Assembly: GCA_002420235.1 (NCBI GenBank)
Contig: DIHQ01000176.1
Location: 7,612 to 30,004, forward strand
From: Flavobacteriales bacterium UBA5692
GTDB lineage: Bacteria > Bacteroidota > Bacteroidia > Flavobacteriales_D > Sanyastnellaceae
DNA: 22,393 nucleotides
Reading direction: 5' to 3'
Part shown: positions 13,995-21,795 of the stretch, in pieces
Position numbering within the stretch: the stretch's first letter is position 1
How the letters are laid out: every line of letters starts with the position of its first letter
The notes under the pieces: generated by a model
What the model saw: the letters and a program-made list of their open reading frames with translations, nothing else
Told to the model about the DNA's origin: nothing
The model's database searches: none
Program-made: the position numbers and the translations under genes

Positions 13995-16481
13995 ATGATT
14001 CCGTTGCCGCCTTATGCCGATGTATTGGTGCCGCTTCCGTTGCCCAATCTCCTTACGTATGCGACGGAAGGTGTGGAGGACGCGCTGGAAGTTGGCATGC
14101 GTGTGGTGGTGCAGGTGGGTGCGCGCAAACGGTACACAGGAGTTGTGTGCCGCTTGCATCAGGATGCCCCTAAGGGCTACGCAGCTCGCGCCATGGATGC
14201 TGTGGTGGATGACCGTCCGGTAGTAACGTCCGGTCAATTGCGCATGTGGGAATGGATGGCGGGGTATTACATGTGCACCCGCGGCGAAGTCATGGCGGCG
14301 GCCCTGCCTAGTGGCTTGAAGCTTTCCAGTCAAACCAGGCTTGTGGTCCACCCGGAAGTCAACGTCGACGACTTGCGCGGAATGGCCCCTCAGGCCCAAC
14401 TGCTTTTTGACGCCATCGAATTGCGCAAGGGCCTGCAGCTTTCCGAAGCGGCCGAAGTGCTAGACGTTAAGCACCCGCAGCGATGGGTCAATCAACTCGT
14501 ACAAGCGCAATTGATTGTCTCTGAAGAGGAATGGAAGGAACGGTACAAACCCAAAACCCAACGCACCCTGAGATTGCCCGAAACGCTGCGTTCTGAAGCG
14601 GCACTGGGGGCGGTTTTGGATGAGTTGGACCGCCGGGCTCCGAAGCAAGCGCGTATTCTGAGTGCGTTTCTGCAGCTGGTAGAGGATCAGGGCGTGGAGC
14701 GCGATGCCATTGTGTCCGAGAAGGAAGTACTGGCGCGAGCGGATGCCGATGCCTCGGCGGTAAAACGTATGGAAGCGAAAGGGCTGTGGGAGCGGGGCGA
14801 ACGTGCGGTGGATGCCAGCGAGCGGAAAGATGCCAATCGACCCGTTCCTTTGCCGGCGTTAAGTACGCATCAATCGGAGGCGTACACTACATTGCGGGCG
14901 AGCCAGCATGACGGGCGCATGGCGTTGCTACACGGCGTCACCGGATCCGGTAAGACCGAGGTGTACATCCACCTTATTGCGGATGCCCTCGAACGCGGCG
15001 AGACGGTGCTCTTTCTCGTTCCAGAAATCGCTCTGACCACTCAGCTTATCCAACGGCTTTCCCATCACTTCGCCGCATTCTTGCACGTCTACCACAGCCG
15101 ATTCACGCGCCGAGAGCAAACGGAAATCTGGCTGGATGTGCTCGGCAAAGGCCGTCCTGCGCCCAAGCTTATCGTGGGTCCGCGGTCTGCCTTGTTTTTG
15201 CCTATCCAAGAACTGGGGTTAGTTATTGTCGATGAGGAACATGAACCGAGTTTCAAGCAATACGACCCGGCACCGCGCTACCAAGCTCGTGATGTAGCGA
15301 TGTGGATGGCGGCACGCAACCAGGCGTTCTGTGTGTTGGGTTCGGCGACTCCTTCATTGGAGACGCATTGGCTAACAACCCAAGGGCGCATCGACCGAGT
15401 TGAGATGAATGAGCGCTACGGCGGTGTTATGCTGCCGGAAATTTGGTGCGCAGACCTGCGCAAGGCCCATCGTCAGCGCGCTATGTATGGACATTTTTCC
15501 CGCTTATTAAAATTGGAAATGGAGGCTAGCCTCGAATCCGGTAGGCAGGTTATTTTATTTCAAAACCGGCGTGGATACAGTCCCATGTGGCAGTGTGAGA
15601 CCTGCGCATGGATTCCGGAATGTGAACGTTGCGACGTCCCGTTGACCGTCCATAAATGGAAGAATGAATTGAATTGTCACCATTGCGGGTATGTTGTGGA
15701 TCCGCCACCTCAGGTGTGCGTTTCGTGTGGAAAATCTACCATGAAACCGAAAGGTCTCGGAACTGAGCGTATTGAAGAAGAGTTAGCCGAACATTTTCCT
15801 GCCGCCCGCGTAGCACGTATGGATGCAGATACCACTCGCAGCCGCCACGGTTATGAGCGGCTGGTTCATGCTTTTGCAAATCGCGAGTTTGATATTTTGG
15901 TGGGCACGCAAATGGTGACCAAAGGATTGGATTTTGCCCATGTTGGCCTTGTGGGAGTTTTGAGTGCAGACCGCATGCTAAATTTTCCTGATTTTCGCAG
16001 TTTCGAGCGTGCTTACCAAATATTGACCCAAGTGGCGGGTCGCTCGGGCCGTTCGGGTAAACGAGGTAAGGTCATCCTTCAAACGTACAATCCGGAGCAC
16101 TGGGTGATGACGAAGGTCATGGCGAATGATTACATCGGGATGGTCAAGCAAGAATTGATAGAACGTAAAAACTACCGATATCCGCCTTTTGTACGTCTGG
16201 TTCGATTGACCGTGAAGCACACCGATGTGCAGCGTTTGGAGGCCGCAGCCGAGGTCCTGGCCGCGCGTTTAACCCAGCGATTCCTAGCACGGGTGATAGG
16301 TCCGGAAACGCCCATGATCAGTCGTATCAACGACTTGCACCACCGTATACTGCTCCTGAAGTTTGAACGTGAATTGCATCCAGATGAGTACAAAAAGTTG
16401 CTCCAGGCCGACCTCGATGCCTTTCAGGCTGATGAGCGCTTCAAGCGTATTCGCCTTATCGTTGACGTTGATCCGGCCTGA
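13995..16481 (+). CDS. priA: Primosomal protein N' (replication restart helicase PriA)
   Basis: This 828-residue superfamily 2 helicase reloads the replisome at stalled forks. The N-terminal DNA-binding part starts PLPPYADVLVPLPLPNLLTY. Walker A is GVTGSGKT (314-321) and the DEAH-type box is DEEH (413-416). A zinc region with eight Cys follows, at 534, 537, 543, 546, 561, 564, 575 and 578. After this come the phrases GLGTERIEEELAEHFP and GTQMVTKGLDF. The C-terminal domain ends near 828. All catalytic residues are present and the length fits Bacteroidota PriA. The ATG at 13995 starts directly at the conserved N terminus. The gene stands alone, diverges from the peroxiredoxin gene, and its last 26 bases overlap the 3' end of the convergent beta-propeller gene. 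Confidence 0.98.
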   Translation: MIPLPPYADVLVPLPLPNLLTYATEGVEDALEVGMRVVVQVGARKRYTGVVCRLHQDAPKGYAARAMDAVVDDRPVVTSGQLRMWEWMAGYYMCTRGEVMAAALPSGLKLSSQTRLVVHPEVNVDDLRGMAPQAQLLFDAIELRKGLQLSEAAEVLDVKHPQRWVNQLVQAQLIVSEEEWKERYKPKTQRTLRLPETLRSEAALGAVLDELDRRAPKQARILSAFLQLVEDQGVERDAIVSEKEVLARADADASAVKRMEAKGLWERGERAVDASERKDANRPVPLPALSTHQSEAYTTLRASQHDGRMALLHGVTGSGKTEVYIHLIADALERGETVLFLVPEIALTTQLIQRLSHHFAAFLHVYHSRFTRREQTEIWLDVLGKGRPAPKLIVGPRSALFLPIQELGLVIVDEEHEPSFKQYDPAPRYQARDVAMWMAARNQAFCVLGSATPSLETHWLTTQGRIDRVEMNERYGGVMLPEIWCADLRKAHRQRAMYGHFSRLLKLEMEASLESGRQVILFQNRRGYSPMWQCETCAWIPECERCDVPLTVHKWKNELNCHHCGYVVDPPPQVCVSCGKSTMKPKGLGTERIEEELAEHFPAARVARMDADTTRSRHGYERLVHAFANREFDILVGTQMVTKGLDFAHVGLVGVLSADRMLNFPDFRSFERAYQILTQVAGRSGRSGKRGKVILQTYNPEHWVMTKVMANDYIGMVKQELIERKNYRYPPFVRLVRLTVKHTDVQRLEAAAEVLAARLTQRFLARVIGPETPMISRINDLHHRILLLKFERELHPDEYKKLLQADLDAFQADERFKRIRLIVDVDPA

Positions 16482-17526
16482 GGCTCACCCGGTGGCCCGA
16501 TGGCGTGGTGATTTGCCAGATTTGCTGCAAAGAAGCGTCCCAATTCAGGCGCTCAATGGGAACAATCGTTGGCGAATTGGGCAAGTCGATGCGCCGGGAG
16601 TCGAGAAGTTGCCCAGCATAATTGAACGCCTGAATATGCCATGTGCCGGCGACGGGCGAGGATAGGGATAGGCCCTCGGCTGTCCAACGGACGAACTCCT
16701 CGGCTTCCAGCCGTTCAACTGCATTGGCGATTCCGAAAAAATGGAACGAAGGCGCACCGTTGCCGCTGTTGGCCACGCCAAGGCTATCCGTCTCGATTGC
16801 ATAGCTGATATCGGCCGGATTGGCAAGTCCGGAGCTGGCCCCTTGGACCACAGTTTCCGATGTGGAGAAGTCGTTGGAGTAACGTGTAATGCGCGCAGGG
16901 GACCAAGAGCTAACGTAAAATTGCCCTTCGCCGTCGATGTCTATACCATCCAAGTTACCCAATCCCGTGTTCAAGGCGATGCTAAATTCACCTGTTGCGA
17001 GGTCAACATCGAGGATGGGTGCATTATTTCCCCAGTTGACTACAATGGCGCGGTTGTTGGCTTCATCAATTACCACTCCGTTCGGCGTGGTACCTGTCGC
17101 ATTGACCAATACTTCCGTTGTCATATTTGCTGGATTGGAGATGTCCACACGGTGCAATTTGCCGTTGGCGAAGTCGCTGATGACCAATTCGCCACTTCGG
17201 CTGCCCATTCCGTTGAGGAATCCCGATCCAGGAATTGCGATAGTTCCAGCAAGTTCGGCTGTTTGTAGATCATAGGCACGAACGATGTTATTTCCGATTG
17301 CAAACAAGTATCCATCAATTACTTCCATACCATGGGTGGCCGATCCCGAGCCGAAGTACTCATAACTCACCCCACCATTGTCGGTTTCTAATATGCTCGA
17401 ACCATTGGAAATGAACCAGCGGTTTGCTGTTGGTTCGTATTCAGCAGCTTCGATTAGGTTCGGGGTTTGCGCGCTAAGAGCGCTACAGGTTAGCAGGCAA
17501 GGAACGATGAGATGTGCGCGTATCAT
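16456..17526 (-). CDS. Secreted NHL/SMP-30-like beta-propeller protein
   Basis: This 356-residue protein has a signal peptide (MIRAHLIVPCLLTCSALSAQ, cut near residue 20). A repetitive beta-propeller region, about 22-270, follows, with blade phrases such as GELVISDFANGKLHRVDIS, TPNGVVIDEANNRAIVVNWG and NLDGIDIDGEGQFYVSSWSP. This pattern resembles SMP-30/NHL-type sugar lactonase-like propellers, but no catalytic residues can be assigned. The last 75 or so residues (GTWHIQAFNYAGQLLDSRR onward) look like a beta-sandwich tail similar in style to type IX secretion sorting domains; that is tentative. It is the last gene of the minus-strand serine cluster, 8 bases after the two-TM gene, and its 3' end overlaps priA by 26 bases. 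Confidence 0.72.
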   Translation of the reverse strand: MIRAHLIVPCLLTCSALSAQTPNLIEAAEYEPTANRWFISNGSSILETDNGGVSYEYFGSGSATHGMEVIDGYLFAIGNNIVRAYDLQTAELAGTIAIPGSGFLNGMGSRSGELVISDFANGKLHRVDISNPANMTTEVLVNATGTTPNGVVIDEANNRAIVVNWGNNAPILDVDLATGEFSIALNTGLGNLDGIDIDGEGQFYVSSWSPARITRYSNDFSTSETVVQGASSGLANPADISYAIETDSLGVANSGNGAPSFHFFGIANAVERLEAEEFVRWTAEGLSLSSPVAGTWHIQAFNYAGQLLDSRRIDLPNSPTIVPIERLNWDASLQQIWQITTPSGHRVSLRPDQRQR

Positions 17527-17534
17527 GGATTTAT

Positions 17535-17804
17535 TTATTCTGGAGATTGAGATTTAACGTAAAGTTTCGACACGCCTACCCAGAAAATGGTGAAGAGGAG
17601 GGTTGCGCCGATAGCATAAAATACGAAGGACGTCGGTTCTGCGACATCTGGAACCGAAGGAGCGTCCCACACGCTGCCGGGATTACCATGCATGATGTCG
17701 CGGATTCTACGCCACGCATTCCTCATGAGGTAATAGCTACTGAGCCCGACGAGTGGGGCTAAAATCAGCCAAGCCCGAAACCACGGCTCATACAAGCGGC
17801 TCAT
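17535..17804 (-). CDS. Small two-TM membrane protein of unknown function
   Basis: I do not recognise this 89-residue protein. It has two likely TM helices, about 10-28 and 60-80. A basic stretch between them (RNAWRRIRDIMHG) and a Pro-rich segment (DAPSVPDVAEP) lie in the loop. The ATG at 17804 overlaps the stop of the YggS-type gene as ATGA, so translation coupling is very likely and the frame is probably real. Gene order places it directly behind a PLP-homeostasis gene. In many bacteria that place is taken by the YggT membrane protein, but no YggT motif is seen here. Function unknown. Confidence 0.7.
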   Translation of the reverse strand: MSRLYEPWFRAWLILAPLVGLSSYYLMRNAWRRIRDIMHGNPGSVWDAPSVPDVAEPTSFVFYAIGATLLFTIFWVGVSKLYVKSQSPE

Positions 17805-18460
17805 CGACTTCCGAAAATTGCGCTGCCAATACGGACGAGCGTTGAACCTTCATCGACTGCAATGTGCCAGTCCCCGCTCATACCCATGGAACAGGTATTC
17901 CAATGACCTGGGTTGTAACGATCGAAAAATTTTCGCAGTGCTTTGAATTCTTGTGTCACCTGAGCAGAGTCATCTGTGAATGTGGCCATACCCATCAGAC
18001 CACAAATCGCTGTGCTGCTCATCGGGTTGCTGACCAAGGTGTTAAGGGTTCTATCTAATTCCTCTTCTGTCATGCCGTGCTTTTGGGTCTCCTTTGCGAT
18101 ATGCATCTGCAGCAAGACACGAGATTGGATTCCTGAACTTTTGCTTCGCTTTTCGATTTCTGCGAGTAACCTATCGCTGTCTACTGCATGAATCATATGG
18201 GAACAGCGGATTGCCTGCTTCACTTTATTGGTCTGTAGGTGTCCGATGTGGTGCCAACGCACCGGTTGTTCGGCAAAATGTTCCGCCTTTGCATTCATTT
18301 CTTGGACGCGGTTCTCACCGAGGTCCAATTGGCCTGCATCTATCGCTTTTTGTAGAATCGCGACGGGTTTGGTTTTGCTCACCGCTACAAGCTCGACGTG
18401 CGGAGGCAAGGCGGCTTTCAACTGATGAAGTCGGTCTGAAATGGTTAAAGCGTCGTTCAT
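17801..18460 (-). CDS. yggS: YggS/PLPBP family PLP homeostasis protein
   Basis: This 219-residue protein has the alanine-racemase-like N-terminal barrel fold, but it acts as a PLP carrier rather than a known enzyme. The PLP lysine is K29 in LVAVSKTKP. Other family signatures are LGENRVQE, WHHIGHLQTNK and the C-terminal SMGMSGDWHIAVDEGSTLVRIGSAIFG phosphate-binding region. Family members keep free PLP and amino acid pools balanced. Here the gene is coupled by ATGA overlaps to the DUF1015 gene upstream and the two-TM gene downstream. It lies in a cluster with SerC, a PLP enzyme. A link to serine metabolism is suggested by context. Confidence 0.95.
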   Translation of the reverse strand: MNDALTISDRLHQLKAALPPHVELVAVSKTKPVAILQKAIDAGQLDLGENRVQEMNAKAEHFAEQPVRWHHIGHLQTNKVKQAIRCSHMIHAVDSDRLLAEIEKRSKSSGIQSRVLLQMHIAKETQKHGMTEEELDRTLNTLVSNPMSSTAICGLMGMATFTDDSAQVTQEFKALRKFFDRYNPGHWNTCSMGMSGDWHIAVDEGSTLVRIGSAIFGSR

Positions 18461-19686
18461 TGTATTTCATGGATAAACAATCCACTTCGTAGCTTCGGCT
18501 CAATCCATGTGCTTTTCGGTGGTAAAAATCTACCTTCATCGGCCGTGTCCATCAATTGTCTTGAAGTAACAGCATGTAACTTGAATAAAACTTGGCCGGA
18601 TTGTGATGTGTATTTGGCTTTAAGTGCGGCCGTATCCAGGAATCCCGGGGCGTAATTCAGACGAGGGTCGTTGCGGGGATCTTCAATACCAAGTAGTCGC
18701 TTGAAAACGTATTCTTGTAATAGCGCGGCATCCACTTGGCCATGTGCGTGAAGGCTTTCAGCCCATTTTAATTCCCACGATTGGTCAGACGTGTGCACCT
18801 GGACATTTCCAACGTCTGACGGCACAACTTCGTCGTCAGTAATTCGTCGCCAACTTAGGTAGTCTCTTAATGAGTCAAACGCAGACTCCCACTGGTCTGT
18901 ATTCCAGCCGGGATGAAGCACAATGCGATGGTAGGGACAAATAGCCAAATGCGAGGCTGGAACAGCAAAAGCCAATACGTGCTGCTTTGACGGTTGATTC
19001 GGATATTTTTTGGCCAATCTCAAGCTCGAGGCGATTCGATGGTGACCGTCTGCTAAGTACATGGCAGGAATGGTATTTAGATAAGAGCTCAATGGCTGGG
19101 AATCCCCGGTACCGATGAGCCAAACCGTGTGGCGGATGCGGTCGGTTGTGGTGAAATCCATATCAGGGCGATGGGAGTCTATCCAAGTTGACATATATGC
19201 ATTGGCACCTGCGCCGGTCGAATCATGATCCGGGTACACGCAAAGCACGGGCTCCGCATGACAGCCTACGGTTTCGAGGTATTTCGCGAAAAGCTTTTCT
19301 CGACTTTCAAGCGTTTGCTCGTGCAACTTTAATCGACCATTTTTGATTCCGTCAACGCTCAAGGTTCCGACGATTCCAGTGCACGTGTGGTGTTCTGAAG
19401 ATTGACGATAAATCGCAAATGAAAGTTCATTGTTTGTAGTCAGCCAACCTTCGGAAAGGAAAAATTCAAATCGTTCGCGGACGAGACCATAAAATGATTC
19501 TGAACCGCGTTTGAAAGGAGCCTTTCCAGATCCGGACGGGTTGATTACGTGCAGAAATGAATACGGATTGCGGTCGAGCTTGTCTTGTAATTCTGCTTTG
19601 CCGTAGCTCACATAGGAACGGGAAGCCACCAAATGGGCTTTGTCCGATTGTGGGACAATTATGCGGAACGGGTTGAACCAGGTCAA
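18457..19686 (-). CDS. DUF1015 family protein in the serine operon
   Basis: This protein of about 409 residues belongs to DUF1015. The marks are SDKAHLVASRSYVSYGKAEL near the start, then LKLHEQT (about 120-125), YLADGHHR (D213, G214, H215, H216, R217) and the family-typical ending RFLPPKSTWIEPKLRSGL. The best start is the TTG at 19686, whose TTGA overlaps the serA stop in the same way as the ATGA junctions downstream. A TTG at 19704 is the alternative. DUF1015 genes are commonly next to serA and serC in Bacteroidota. The DGHHR motif recalls ParB/sulfiredoxin-fold proteins, including the ADP-dependent serine kinase SerK. I infer, not show, that it may act on serine or phosphoserine. No signal peptide or TM is seen. 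Confidence 0.87.
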   Translation of the reverse strand: MTWFNPFRIIVPQSDKAHLVASRSYVSYGKAELQDKLDRNPYSFLHVINPSGSGKAPFKRGSESFYGLVRERFEFFLSEGWLTTNNELSFAIYRQSSEHHTCTGIVGTLSVDGIKNGRLKLHEQTLESREKLFAKYLETVGCHAEPVLCVYPDHDSTGAGANAYMSTWIDSHRPDMDFTTTDRIRHTVWLIGTGDSQPLSSYLNTIPAMYLADGHHRIASSLRLAKKYPNQPSKQHVLAFAVPASHLAICPYHRIVLHPGWNTDQWESAFDSLRDYLSWRRITDDEVVPSDVGNVQVHTSDQSWELKWAESLHAHGQVDAALLQEYVFKRLLGIEDPRNDPRLNYAPGFLDTAALKAKYTSQSGQVLFKLHAVTSRQLMDTADEGRFLPPKSTWIEPKLRSGLFIHEIQ

Positions 19687-20648
19687 GCGGATTGTTTTGC
19701 GCAAATTTCCTTCACAATCTTGGCAATTTCCAAACCGATGCGTTCTTGGGCTGCACTGGTGGCCGCGCCAACGTGCGGGGTCAATGAAATACGCTGGTGT
19801 CGGATTACGTCTAATCGGGGCTTCGGTTCGCCAACAAAGACGTCAATACCAGCACCGCCAAGTTGACCTGAGTCAAGGGCTTCTAGCATGGCGTCTTCAT
19901 CAACGACGCCGCCACGAGCTGCATTAAGCAGTAGCGCTCCCGGCTTCATCTTGGCGATTGTCGCCGCGTCGATTACGGCTTGGCCATTGGCCGGAGCAGG
20001 GATATGTAAACTCAAGGCATCTGCTGCCTCCAAAGCTTCGTCCAACGTTACAATCGGAATGTCAACGTTTACCTGTTGCCCTGCGATATCAAATGCCAAT
20101 TCATACTTGCCGATGAATTGATCTACACCAATCACCTTCATACCACATCCTAAGGCGTATTGGGCAAGTGATTGGCCGATACGGCCAAAGCCTACAATAG
20201 CCAAAGTAGTGCCGCGCAATTCCCGTCCCTTACCATAGGCCTTCTTCAAGGTTTTGAATTGTTCGCCTCCCTCGACAGGCATACGGCGGTTACTGTCGTG
20301 TAGAAAACGGCTTAATGTGAAGAGGTGGCCCATAACGAGCTCTGCGACACTTTGTGAGCTCGCAGCTGGAGTGTTGTTCACCTGCACACCATTTGATCGC
20401 GCGTAAGCGACGTCGATGTTGTCCATTCCGACACCACCTCGGATTATAAACTTCAGATTTGGACAGGCATCGATGAGCGGTTCACGCACTTTGGTAGCGC
20501 TGCGCACGAGAAGTCCGTCCACATGCTCAGAATTGATGAAATCTACGAGCTCTTCAGCGGCTACGAAATCCGTCCAGACGCGGTGCCCTTCTTTTTCAAG
20601 TTCGGCAAGCCCAGCCGAGCTGATGCCGTCATTGGCCAAAATATTCAT
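19683..20648 (-). CDS. serA: D-3-phosphoglycerate dehydrogenase, short form
   Basis: This 321-residue NAD-dependent enzyme oxidises 3-phosphoglycerate to 3-phosphohydroxypyruvate, the first step of serine synthesis. The Rossmann motif is VGFGRIGQ (152-159) and the catalytic triad is R245 (NAARGG), E274 (VGEP) and H292 (TPHVG). The protein ends after the catalytic domain and has no ACT domain. It is therefore the short form and lacks the serine-feedback site known from E. coli SerA. Other 2-hydroxyacid dehydrogenases look similar, but the place between serC and the DUF1015 gene supports SerA. The ATG at 20648 is 26 bases after the serC stop. The stop overlaps the next start (TTGA). Confidence 0.93.
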   Translation of the reverse strand: MNILANDGISSAGLAELEKEGHRVWTDFVAAEELVDFINSEHVDGLLVRSATKVREPLIDACPNLKFIIRGGVGMDNIDVAYARSNGVQVNNTPAASSQSVAELVMGHLFTLSRFLHDSNRRMPVEGGEQFKTLKKAYGKGRELRGTTLAIVGFGRIGQSLAQYALGCGMKVIGVDQFIGKYELAFDIAGQQVNVDIPIVTLDEALEAADALSLHIPAPANGQAVIDAATIAKMKPGALLLNAARGGVVDEDAMLEALDSGQLGGAGIDVFVGEPKPRLDVIRHQRISLTPHVGAATSAAQERIGLEIAKIVKEICAKQSA

Positions 20649-20674
20649 GGAGTGAGTTGTTCTTAAAGTGAGGT

Positions 20675-21742
20675 CTATCCTTCGTGTTCCAAGGCTTGCA
20701 TCACGTCGACTAATGTCTGCACCGATTCAAGGGGAAGCGCGTTGTACATGGAAGCGCGGTAGCCACCTACGCTGCGGTGTCCTTTTAATCCACTAATTTT
20801 CGCGGACTTCCACATCGTGTCAAAGCGTTCAGTTTTACTTTCATCCAGTAAACGAAAGGTAGCATTCATATGCGAGCGACTGTCGACATGGGCGTGGCCT
20901 TCAAACAGCGGATTACGATCAATTTCAGTATAGATCAATGAAGATTTGGCTTCATTGCGCTTCTGCATAACAGCAACCCCTCCATTGGCTTTTATCCAGC
21001 GCAGGGTCAGCAACGTAACGAATACCGAAAATACTGGTGGGGTATTGAACATGCTGTCCTTACCAGCATGCACTGTCAGGTCTAAGTATGACGGTATGGC
21101 TCGGCCAGTTTGGCTCATAGCCTCTTTGTCAAAAGCATACATAACAGTACCTGCCGGACCCATATTTTTCTGTGCTCCTGCGTAAAAAAGGTGAAAAAGA
21201 TTGGCATCAAATGTTCGTGAGAAAATGTCCGAACTCATATCTGCTACTAGCGGAACGCCTGCATCTGGCGTACTCGCGAATTGGGTGCCGAAAATGGTGT
21301 TATTCGACGTGTAGTGCATGAAAGATGTTTCTTTTGGGGGAGCACTAAATGTTGGGATACGGTCGTAATTGGAAGCTTTGGACGACCCGACTACATCAAT
21401 TTTTCCAAGTAGCTCTGCCTCCTTTATGGCCTTTGCTGACCAAGTTCCGGAATCGACATACGCGGCTCTGCCTTCAGTAGGTAATAAATTTATTGCTGCT
21501 GTGTAAAATCCAAGGCTTGCTCCACCTTGAAGAAACAATACATCAAAACGATCGGGCAAGTGAAGTAACTCTTTGGTGAGTTCACGTGCTTCTTCCATGA
21601 CAGCGACAAAGTCTTTACTTCGGTGAGAAATTTCAATCAATGAAAGGCCGAGCCCGTTAAATTCACCGACGGCTGCAGCTGCTTCGTTGAGCACTTCCGG
21701 GGGTAAAATGCATGGTCCCGCAGAGAAGTTGTGGATTTTCAT
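20675..21742 (-). CDS. serC: Phosphoserine aminotransferase
   Basis: This 355-residue PLP enzyme converts 3-phosphohydroxypyruvate and glutamate to phosphoserine and 2-oxoglutarate. The start MKIHNFSAGPCILP is the standard SerC N terminus, so ATG 21742 is chosen over an upstream TTG at 21799 that would add 19 unrelated residues. The PLP lysine is K192 in YAGAQKNMGPAG. Substrate-side residues include H40-R41 (ISHRS) and LQGGAS (71-76). The length is as expected. It is separated from the upstream DUF4476 gene by 53 bases, a short region that may carry a promoter, although no convincing TAnnTTTG is present. serA follows in the same direction. Confidence 0.97.
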   Translation of the reverse strand: MKIHNFSAGPCILPPEVLNEAAAAVGEFNGLGLSLIEISHRSKDFVAVMEEARELTKELLHLPDRFDVLFLQGGASLGFYTAAINLLPTEGRAAYVDSGTWSAKAIKEAELLGKIDVVGSSKASNYDRIPTFSAPPKETSFMHYTSNNTIFGTQFASTPDAGVPLVADMSSDIFSRTFDANLFHLFYAGAQKNMGPAGTVMYAFDKEAMSQTGRAIPSYLDLTVHAGKDSMFNTPPVFSVFVTLLTLRWIKANGGVAVMQKRNEAKSSLIYTEIDRNPLFEGHAHVDSRSHMNATFRLLDESKTERFDTMWKSAKISGLKGHRSVGGYRASMYNALPLESVQTLVDVMQALEHEG

Positions 21743-21795
21743 ATTGCAAAGTTCTATTGCACGGTTTGTAAAACCTTCAAATCCCGGTCGATTTT

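Noticed and set aside
13899..14399. 166-codon minus-strand open frame opposite the start of priA
   Set aside because: His- and Arg-rich antisense of priA with no domain; it crosses the divergent promoter gap.
16741..17268. 175-codon plus-strand open frame opposite the beta-propeller gene
   Set aside because: The minus strand has a signal peptide and regular blade pattern; this frame is a shadow.
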